The translations under genes were made by a program, and so were the position numbers. This document shows, piece after piece, positions 56,335 to 64,000 of a stretch of 64,000 bases of DNA (position 1 is the first letter of the stretch; each line of letters starts with the position of its first letter). The DNA comes from Omphiscola glabra (Eukaryota; Mollusca; Gastropoda; Lymnaeidae). Under the pieces are notes generated by a model, which ran no database searches, was not told the DNA's origin, and worked only from the letters and a program-made list of their open reading frames with translations. The stretch is from positions 21,808,053-21,872,052 of the forward strand of contig OZ024807.1 of NCBI GenBank assembly GCA_964017045.1, read 5' to 3'.

Positions 56335-57244
56335 GAATTAGGGAGGTTTCTTTGAAAAATGAATTATTGACAAATGAAGCTACAAATATATTTCCATTTC
56401 CACATTTTTTTTATTCTTTCAATAAAAATGACGTTGTATTTGTCAGGAAATTTTGTTAGACAATAAAGAAAAAGAACATGGAAACGCCTAATCTTAAGTT
56501 TGAATTAAAAGTACAAATGTTTGAAAAGGATGAAGATGTCAAGCCAAAAAGAGATGCTGATGAAAGTAACTATCAAAAGTTTTTACCTGAAATACCAGTA
56601 CCAGCAATAAAGGATACATCTAATACTGAAATTGACGTTGATACTAAGTCAAGAGGAGAATATCCCCTTGTGACATGTAAGGAAAAAACAGAGAAAGATT
56701 TATGCAGTACTGTTAAAGAGGAGGACATACTTCCAGCATGGTTACTGGCCTCTTTAAGTCAAACAATAACAGTTGTGGAGCAGATAGAAGTAATGTCCTT
56801 AGGTATACCACAATCATCCAATGAAATAAATTATGATAATGTAAATGAAGTGGATACTTCAAAAAAATATAATGAAAGTAATGTAGTTTTTGCTTCAAAG
56901 TCCCACCAACAGATCCACTTCAAATGTGACATTTGCAATTTATGTTTTCCTCATAAGATTTGTTTGATTCAACACATAAGAGAGCAAACTGTAGAAAACC
57001 CCTTTAAGTGTAATATTTGTAATGGGGGTTTTCAAAACAAATACACTTTCAGTTTACACCAAAAAGTGCACTCGGGAGAGAAACCTTTCAACTGCTGTCT
57101 TTGTCCATCAGTGTTTTCTGGAAAGCACAATTTGATTTACATCAAAAAGTACACACTAGAGGGAAAAAATTCAAATGCAATCATTGCAGTGCTAGTTATA
57201 AATGTAAACAAAGTTTAATTATGCACCTAAGTGTGCACACTTGA
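56335..57244 (+). CDS. C2H2 zinc-finger protein, terminal exon, one frameshift
   Basis: A pyrimidine tract and TTTCAG at 56329-56334 give a splice acceptor, and the first good ATG (56478, context AACATGG) opens a 246-residue frame to 57218. The first 155 residues are acidic, with 'KEEDILPAW', which the two damaged relatives on the - strand share. Fingers 'CDICNLCFPHKICLIQHIRE', 'CNICNGGFQNKYTFSLHQKV' and the start of a third ('CCLCPSVFSGKHN') follow, with an SGEKPF linker. Near 57135 a one-base shift occurs; in the other frame the third finger finishes ('FDLHQKVH') and a fourth ('CNHCSASYKCKQSLIMH') runs to a stop at about 57244. So it is either a young pseudogene or a sequence error in a four-finger gene. 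The likely role is nuclear DNA binding. Confidence 0.75.
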
Positions 57245-57249
57245 CAGAA

Positions 57250-58404
57250 AAACTTTAATTAAAATGATATCTTTGTTCTGCAATTTTTTTCTCATGGGTA
57301 GATTTAAATATCCATTAAATACTTTGTGTTTCATACCAGTACTGTACCATGAGTTAGGAGATACATTTTATAATATAACTTAAAACAGAAATACACATTT
57401 TGTATGTTTTGTTTTCAATGACTTTTTTTTTTAGTTTGATTGTAGACATTAAAATTCATCATGTGTTAAACCATTTTGTCTTCCAGGTACATTTCAGTAC
57501 TGTACATTAACAGTGTATTATTGTATTTTTGTTACTGAAGTTGTAGTTGAGCTGGATATTTTACAGTAATACATGTGAGACTAGTATAGCTCATCATTTT
57601 GGTGTTAATAATTACCGGTTTTAATAATTTGATGAAATAAAGCTGTAAAACAGTCCAGAACTTTCCTCAAATCAACCAATGAGTATTTATGTTTTTAAAC
57701 AATATCACTAAAATAACAAGGACCAAATTCATTCAATAATTTTATGAAATGCAATGAAGGAGGGCATTGCCACTTTTCGTTTTAGTGTACATCATAATCA
57801 TATCTTTTTTTTTAAAATGCATCTATTTGAGCCAGATTTGAACACAGACAGACTCTTTGGTCCATGATCTATGATGCAGAGAAATGCAGGGAGAACACCA
57901 GACAATTATTCTTTTTAAAAAAACAGTATTAATTCCCATTATATTGTGATAACTCAATAAGTATAAGGTTCACAAAAAACTGAAATAGGATTTATAAAAA
58001 AAAATGAAGGTGGTCCCCTTAGTTTTGACCGAAGCTTCAAACAAGTTAAAAAAAAATTGTGCAAAATAAATTACGGTAGTGAAAATCAGTGAACACTTTT
58101 TTGTCCTCTTGCCCACTGTGGTCACTGGCTAACATGTTGCCCATCATTTATAAAGAGCAACGGTTGTGGACCTTTTTTTAAAATAAATTTTACTCAGCGG
58201 TGGCAGCATTTTCCCCATTCCGACAAACCGTCTCTAAAATCTTTAAAGGCTTTGAGAACCTGTTGTTCATTTGTCTAAAAATAATTTGATTTAAGGTAAC
58301 AGAATCTTGTCTCAAAGATTCCTGCTCATAGAAGAACCCTTTAAATTAGGGATATTTAGGCCCTAGGTTACTCATATCCATCATTTAACTGATTTTTTTC
58401 TTAT
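57250..58404. other. 3' flank of the zinc-finger gene, nothing recognised
   Basis: AATAAA at 57637 is a possible polyadenylation signal, about 400 bases after the stop. No other feature was recognised. Confidence 0.4.
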
Positions 58405-58693
58405 CCGGAAATTTGATCGAAAGAAATTTCGTCGAAGGAAAATTGATTGACTGAAATTTGATCGAACGGAAATTTGGATGAATATATTTGTTAGTTTACA
58501 CGTTAAAATTTTGCGTCAAATTTCTTTTTTAACGCATTATTTTGTTTTACAATATAGTATTGTGCGTTCAAGAAGAAATTTGAAAGAATTTTTAACGTGT
58601 AAACTGAAAAAAAGATTTGACCAAATTTCAGCTCGATCAAATTTCCGTCTATCAATTTTCTGTCGACAAAATTTCTTTCGATCAAATTTCCGG
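58405..58693. mobile_element. Foldback element with GGAAATTTGATCGA subrepeats, copy 2
   Basis: Arms CCGGAAATTTGATCGAAAG (58405) and CTTTCGATCAAATTTCCGG (ending 58693) are perfect inverted repeats at the tips, and each arm continues for over 100 bases of degenerate 15-bp subrepeats. Even the centre is largely self-complementary ('tttacacgttaaaa' against 'ttttaacgtgtaaa'). Related to 25386-25636. Confidence 0.9.
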
Positions 58694-59555
58694 TAACCGA
58701 TTTTTTTTTATGACAAAGAAAATGTACAGACACAACTTTTTAAAAAAAGATAAATTAATTTTTTTGTAATTCAAGTTAAGAAAATATTAAATTATATATT
58801 GGTAAATAAAAATATTAAAATAATAATAATTGATAATATTGCTCCAGATCATTAAAGCTAAGTAAAAAGCAATTTTAAATTGGTAAAAATAAAAAAAAAT
58901 TTTATTGGATCACAAATAATTTTAGTAAATAGTTTTAATCACAAAATGATTATATGACTCAGCCACAAGGATAAAAATATTTAAATTAAGAAAGTGTAAT
59001 TTATTGAATGATTCACCATGACATGTTTTCCATTACATTTCATGCAAAAAAATATGAAAAGATTTTCTACCTCAAAATATATTGTATACTATTAATTATA
59101 CTTAAGTTAAGTTAAAAGAAGACAGCTTTAGATTGTTAGGATCATACTGAAAAAAACATGTAAAATCAACAACTAAAAAACATTGCAAAACCTAACATTT
59201 CAAATCTATTAAACTGGAGTTAAAAAGACCAATAAGCAGAAGAAGAATTTTAAAAGATTTTGAGCAAAATATTCTCCAGAATACTGTGAGTGATATATTT
59301 TCTAACATTCTAAATACCCTTTACTGTAATGATTGTAAATTTCTTCTAGAATTACTCTTTCCTGTACAAATAGTAATATGTAATATATTGAAGAGGATCA
59401 CTGTCTTCTAATAACACTAAAAAGGAGATACAGGTAAAGCACCATTAGACATGTTACATTTTTAGTTTTGCAATGTTTCTCACAAGTTTTATAAATTTGT
59501 TGATAAATCTCTTTTTTTTTTTTTAAATATAAAAAAGCTGCAAAGCATTTGATTC
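58694..59555. other. AT-rich spacer, nothing recognised
   Basis: No coding motif or repeat seen. Confidence 0.4.
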
Positions 59556-59559
59556 TTTC

Positions 59560-60012
59560 CTCTAAAGCAGTGATGAGTTATCAGCAAAACATGAAGAACA
59601 AATGTCACAAATGAATGCTTTACATTCACTGTGAATTGTAAGGTGTACAGCTAGATGTGGTTTATTTTTTAAAATGTTTATTACAAATGGCACATTAAAA
59701 AGCAAACGTCTGTCTGAAAGTTGCTTTTTATTTTTTTGTGTGTCTCTTTCGCCTTTGATTTAATACATACTTTCAGTGTCCTTGTTGTTTATTTTATTGT
59801 ATAACTGTAGAATAGTCATTAATTGAGTTAGTACCTCAATACTTATGATTGTGTGCAAGGCTTCCAATTAACATGCTGGAAGTAAGTCATCCACTAAGTT
59901 CTTTCTCTTGTCATATTTAATTTTTAACACAGTATTAAAAACAATATCAATACCGTTTTTTGACAATTTGAGATTTTCTTTTTTGTCAATCTCTATCTTT
60001 GGCTTTCCATCT
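59560..60012 (-). pseudogene. Third relic of the C2H2 zinc-finger family
   Basis: On the - strand it begins 'KPKIEIDKKENLKLSKNGI' (about 60010), continues to 'LVDDLLPAC' (about 59890), stops, and keeps 'LEALHTIISIEVLT', matching the 'EEDILPAWLLASLSQTI' region of the gene at 56478. After about 150 more bases come two fingers, 'CAICNKHFKK' (frameshifted) with 'PHLAVHLTIHSE' and then 'CDICSSCFADNSSLL', ending in a stop near 59565. The start is replaced by the (GAA)n-tailed repeat. Non-functional. Confidence 0.72.
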
Positions 60013-60018
60013 CCATCT

Positions 60019-60215
60019 GTTCTTCTTCTAGATTTTGAGGGCCACCAATCAATGTTTTGATCATCCTGGCTCCTATGTTTCAGAGGGGTTTGTGATGTAA
60101 CTGTTCATGGTATTGAAGGGGGTATTTCACTGGTTGCAAGGGCTACAGAGCGATGGTATTATGAACTGGGAGTTTGAAGACAGAAGGCAATAGACGCAAA
60201 CGTGTCACATGTAGG
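60019..60215 (-). repeat. (GAA)n-tailed repeat, copy 3, inverted
   Basis: Reverse complement of 6122-6300: 'ggctcctatgtttcagaggg', 'tcactggttgcaagg' and 'ggcaatag.cgcaaa.gtgtc' are shared. Its tail abuts the 5' end of the zinc-finger relic. Confidence 0.7.
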
Positions 60216-60575
60216 CACTATAAATTATTCTTAGCGAACTTAAATCAAGGCACAGGGGACTCATGTGTGCTCTTTTCTTTAAACGTGGGTCCAATTACTT
60301 AAGCATTTCACTAAAAATTAAACAAAAGTTATATCATAATAAACACAAAGCTTTGGTTGATTAAAGCACCAACATTAAGTGTGTCCCCCATGCTGACACA
60401 TCTTTCTAAATTAATTGAATATTCGAACTGTTTTCCGCAGTACTGGTTTTATTGACATTTGTCATGATCTGTAGTGAGCTGAAACCAGAGCTGTTGCGTG
60501 GGCCCTGCAACCCATGTGGCCACAGGGGGGGGGGGGGGCTTGTATACTAAAGGGGCGCAAAGTTGTGATGTGGAA
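60216..60575. other. Spacer with poly-G run
   Basis: A poly-G run lies at 60526-60538. Nothing else was recognised. Confidence 0.35.
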
Positions 60576-60577
60576 TA

Positions 60578-60712
60578 AAAGTCAAACTATCAACTTTAAA
60601 TGCAGGTGGCACACAACAAAAAGTCAAACCATCAACTTTAAATGCAGGTGGCACACAACCAAAAGTCAAACTATCAACTTTAAATGCATGAGGCACACAA
60701 CCAAAAGTCAAG
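60578..60712 (+). repeat. Short minisatellite, 42-bp unit, about three copies
   Basis: Unit 'gtcaaactatcaactttaaa' plus 'tgcaggtggcacacaaccaaaa', starting at about 60581, 60623 and 60665, with a partial fourth. Confidence 0.93.
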
Positions 60713-60729
60713 CCACGGCTCTGGCTGAA

Positions 60730-61195
60730 AACAGTACAATTTAAGACTAAAAAAAAATATGTAAATTATAATTTGTCAAAATATTGAGTGCATCTTTTGA
60801 TACCGAAAGTGGTATCCAGGCATAAATAAATGGCACAACTAACCCAAATGTCATTAATAAAAACTGCCATGATGATAAAAACTTTTTTAAAATTAAATCA
60901 CATATCACTGACATATTAGCTGTCTGTGTAGCAGCAAAATCAAGAATAATTGTTTATTTGTGGACACCCATGCCATGGGCACAAAATATTTTATAATTAT
61001 ATTTGAAAACTTTAAAATGTCCTGGTTTTGAAAGAAATGTCATTTAAAATTTTTTAAACTAGAGCTAAACCAGCTTTGCACAATGTTATAAAATGTATTG
61101 ATTGCATATTCCCATTCCCGCAATCTTATTTTCATTGTACAATCAAAGGAAAACACACATTCTTTTATTATAAAATGTATAATTATTAGTTCCAT
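60730..61195. other. AT-rich spacer, nothing recognised
   Basis: No ORF, RNA gene or repeat was recognised. Confidence 0.35.
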
Positions 61196-61198
61196 TCA

Positions 61199-61735
61199 AT
61201 GCCTAGCCTACAATCCCTAGCCTGCCTAGCCTACCATCCCTAGCCTGTATAGCCTACAATCCCTAGCCTGCCTAGCCTAAAATCCCTAGCCTGCCTAGCC
61301 AACAATCCCTAGCCTGTCTAGACTACAATACCTACCCTGCCTAGCCTACAATCCCTAGCCTGTCTAGCCTACAATCCCTAGCCTGCCTAGCCTACATTCC
61401 TAAGCCTGCTTAGCCTAGAATCCCTAGCCTGCCTAGGCTACCATTCTTAGCCTACAATCCCTGGCCTGCCTAGCCAACAATCCCTAGCCTGTCTAGACTA
61501 CAATACCTAGCCTGCCTAGCCTACAATCCCTAGCCTGTCTAGCCTACAATCCCTAGCCTGCCTAGCCTACATTCCTAAGCCTGCTTAGCCTAGAATCCCT
61601 AGCCTGCCTAGGCTACCATCCTTAGCCTAAAATCCCTAGCCTTCCTAGCCTACAATCCCTAGGCTCCCTAGGCTGTTAGCCTACAATCCCTAGCCTGCAA
61701 TCCCTAGCTTGCCTTGGCTGCATTTACTAGCCTGT
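61199..61735 (+). repeat. CCTAGCCTACAATC minisatellite with higher-order repeat
   Basis: Built from about 22-bp units 'cctagcctacaatccctagc' plus variants. A larger unit also repeats: 61295-61450 recurs at 61468-61625 with the same variant order (accaacaatccc, agactacaatacc, attcctaagcc, gaatccc), which implies duplication of a block about 173 bp long. Confidence 0.92.
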
Positions 61736-61739
61736 CATT

Positions 61740-62274
61740 AGTGTCATCCCTAGCCCTGCTCATTGCTATTTCAGTTTCCTGCCAATGTCATCAATAATGA
61801 AATTAACTTAAATTTCATTCTTCTATTGACAATGTCCTCCAGGCATCTTAAATAATCATGAAACAGTTACTATTAAAGCAATAATAATATGAAGGGGTTA
61901 GGTACTTAGGTTCGAATTATGAATTATAATAGTCATAAATTGTATATAGTTATTTAAGTTCTAGTATAGTGTATAGTAAATTAGGCCTCTTTCATTTAGG
62001 TCTACTTTTTGGAGGAAAAACGTATTGATGATTTCATCTCTTGGTATGGGAAATACATTTGATTATTTAAAGTTTATTTGCAATATGAGCATATGCAAAG
62101 CCTTGTTATTCCTGACTCAGACTATTACCCCCCCCCCCCCCCCCCATCAACAAATTGTTTTGGTATCTTTGTCTTTGGTGGTAATAAATAGTAATCTCTG
62201 TTAGTAGCCGTGCACAAACTAGGTATATTACTATATAACACAAACATATTACATTTTTACCTACCCTTATACTT
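61740..62274. other. Spacer with poly-C run
   Basis: A poly-C run lies at 62129-62145. Nothing else was recognised. Confidence 0.35.
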
Positions 62275-62277
62275 ATA

Positions 62278-62520
62278 ACGTTATATAACATTTTTTATTG
62301 ACAACACTATAATATTATGTAACATTTCTATTGACAACACTATAATATTAATATCATATTACACTTCTATCAACCACCCCAAATAGTATATTATATTTCT
62401 GTTGACAACTCAATAATATTAGGCTATAGGGCCTGTAACATTTCTATTGACAACCCAATAATATTATATAACATTTCTAATGACTACCCCATATTATATT
62501 ATATATAACTTATAACATTT
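62278..62520 (+). repeat. Degenerate tandem repeat, about 40-60-bp unit
   Basis: Five to six degenerate units containing 'aacatttctattgacaac' and 'cataatattat'. Confidence 0.75.
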
Positions 62521-62524
62521 CAAA

Positions 62525-64000
62525 TGAACGCCTGATAAAAATGGAATAACGCCAAATATTAGCAATTTTTTAAAAGTATTTTTTTTTTATACGCTAATGT
62601 GCTTAGGCGTGCAATTTTAGTGCCCACATGGTATACTCTCTGCCGATTTACTGAATTCTGGTATTTAAAGACAATGTAACCGAGAAAGATATTTTATTTC
62701 CCGCTGACACTGCAGTTTCAGTTAACTAACGTTTCGGTTTCCTTGTGACTTTTGAGGCTTGTGTTTTTTTTCAAATCGTTATCAGAATCATAAGTTAGTC
62801 ATAAGATATCTTCATCGAAATCAGTGAAGAAATATTTCCTCTCTTTTTTAAAATTTGTATATTTAATTTTCTTTTCCTTATTTTAACAATATTTAATCCA
62901 ACTATGACATTTTCCATGTTTTTTGTTTCGGTTTTTCAAAATTACTCCTCATTTTCAGTGTGTGTGGAGGGAAAGGGGTTCCCAATCTCTGGTAGCACTC
63001 TGCAGATTAAGATAAGACATAAGAAATAGCAGTTATAATGGAAGACCTCTCCTCAAAGACAGAAGAGGTCTATCTCCGATTAAACCACAAAACAATCTGT
63101 TAATAATTTTAAAGTAATTTAAATGAATTCGCAGGCATTTAATCCGGGAAGGGGGGGGGGGGAGAAGGTGGGGGGGTGTAGAAGGATGGGGTGGGGGGGG
63201 GGGGTAAAACTCGGTCGATGGGAATTAGCTCAAATTGAAATTTATTTCGAGTTCATTTTTGTAAACATTATAGTAATTCCATTATCGGTATTACTTAGTA
63301 TTAGTCACTTGTGAATGGAGAAAAATATAAAATAAAAATGCAACCATTAATATTAGGCTTATACTTATATATATAAAAAATAAATATATAATAGGGGCAT
63401 ACAGGTACAGGCATAACTTTTAAACTAAAATGTATGGCTATTGGCACTATTGCTTTTATAATTTCGATAAATGTTGCCATTAATGACTGCAGCATATTTG
63501 ATTCAGCAAACCGTATCGACTGATGCATTTTTTAAGAATTTTGTAAACATTAGCAAATTACAAAACCAAGAATGTTGTTCGAATGGAAGTTAGTTCAAAT
63601 AATTGGAAATTTGTTCAAGTTAAAATTCGGTCGAAAGAAATTAGATCTAGTTCTTCACGAATGTGTTAGGATGAATTTTTTAAAAATAATAATAATATTG
63701 CTTTTTGTTCTCTTCTTATTTGTTAAGTGAGAAAGGCAGAAAACGTAATTTTTTTTTATGAATTATATTTGTATTCCATATAATTACATTTTCCAAATTT
63801 CTCCCTTTTACCTTTCCATAAATAGTAAATACGTCATTAAAAAAAAAAACTATAACAAAAATAAATTCCATTGACCTACTGATTGAACTAACTTCTTTTC
63901 AAACAACATTCCTTCACACAAATTGGTTTCATAATATTTTTTTCAGGGTCCCGGGTTGTTAAACTTAAAGGAGCCGTTATTATTATTATTAATATGTACC
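62525..64000. other. AT-rich end of window with G-rich patch
   Basis: G-rich runs at 63150-63203 could form quadruplexes. 63560-63655 ('tggaagttagttcaaataa', 'attcggtcgaaagaaatt') is one degenerate arm of the foldback family at 25386 and 58405. No gene was recognised. Confidence 0.5.

Noticed and set aside
61199..61735. CCTAGCC array as telomere-like repeat
   Set aside because: The unit is about 22 bp and variable, not a TTAGGG-type hexamer, and it is interstitial.

Overview
This is a eukaryotic, AT-rich window, most likely from a heterobranch (probably pulmonate) gastropod. The evidence is the tolloid-like astacin proteases, the lineage-specific C2H2 zinc-finger gene family, and the dense load of hAT-type MITEs, LINE, Ty3/gypsy and Penelope relics, minisatellites and long poly-G/poly-C runs. 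The species assignment is inference.

Left part (1 to about 40 kb): a tandem array of tolloid/BMP-1-like metalloprotease genes, all on the + strand, carried by segmental duplications. Unit 0 (1-3.9 kb) holds a decayed copy (72-2205). Unit 1 (about 9.8-26.4 kb) holds an intact 1027-residue gene (20267-23350). Unit 2 (about 29.5-40.0 kb) holds an intact 1032-residue gene (35043-38141). A scrap of a fourth copy lies at 40040-40092. Both intact genes encode signal peptide, prodomain, furin site, astacin protease, CUB1, CUB2, EGF1, CUB3, EGF2, CUB4 and CUB5 in one uninterrupted coding exon, which suggests an ancestral retrocopy. Comparing the two units shows a shared TATA promoter, a non-coding exon 1, a 107-nt non-coding exon 2 kept at exactly the same length with consensus splice sites, and a splice acceptor 85-88 bases before the ATG. 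The duplicated module is therefore a complete gene with promoter and large 5' introns. The copies are mosaics: the 3' half is nearly identical between genes 1 and 2, and one protease/CUB1 tract is nearly identical in all three copies, which suggests gene conversion. The introns have collected separate insertions: a CAGAGGCGTAGC-type MITE in exon 1 and a gypsy relic with a nested hAT in gene 1, a different MITE, a minisatellite and a local 1-kb duplication in gene 2.

Middle (40-45 kb): unique sequence, three minisatellites (21, 54 and 30 bp units) and a hAT MITE.

Right part (45-64 kb): three relatives of one C2H2 zinc-finger gene family, all damaged to different degrees: 45.3-47.2 kb (-), 56.3-57.2 kb (+, best preserved, one frameshift) and 59.6-60.0 kb (-). 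They are embedded in MITEs, foldback elements, a Penelope-like endonuclease relic, minisatellites and a possible small CRE/TATA-driven two-exon non-coding transcription unit (52.66-53.76 kb). Two elements (27130-27326, 50689-50886) look like non-autonomous SPIN hAT transposons, a family known for horizontal transfer across phyla.

No rRNA, tRNA or CRISPR features were recognised. All similarity statements are by eye; no search was run.
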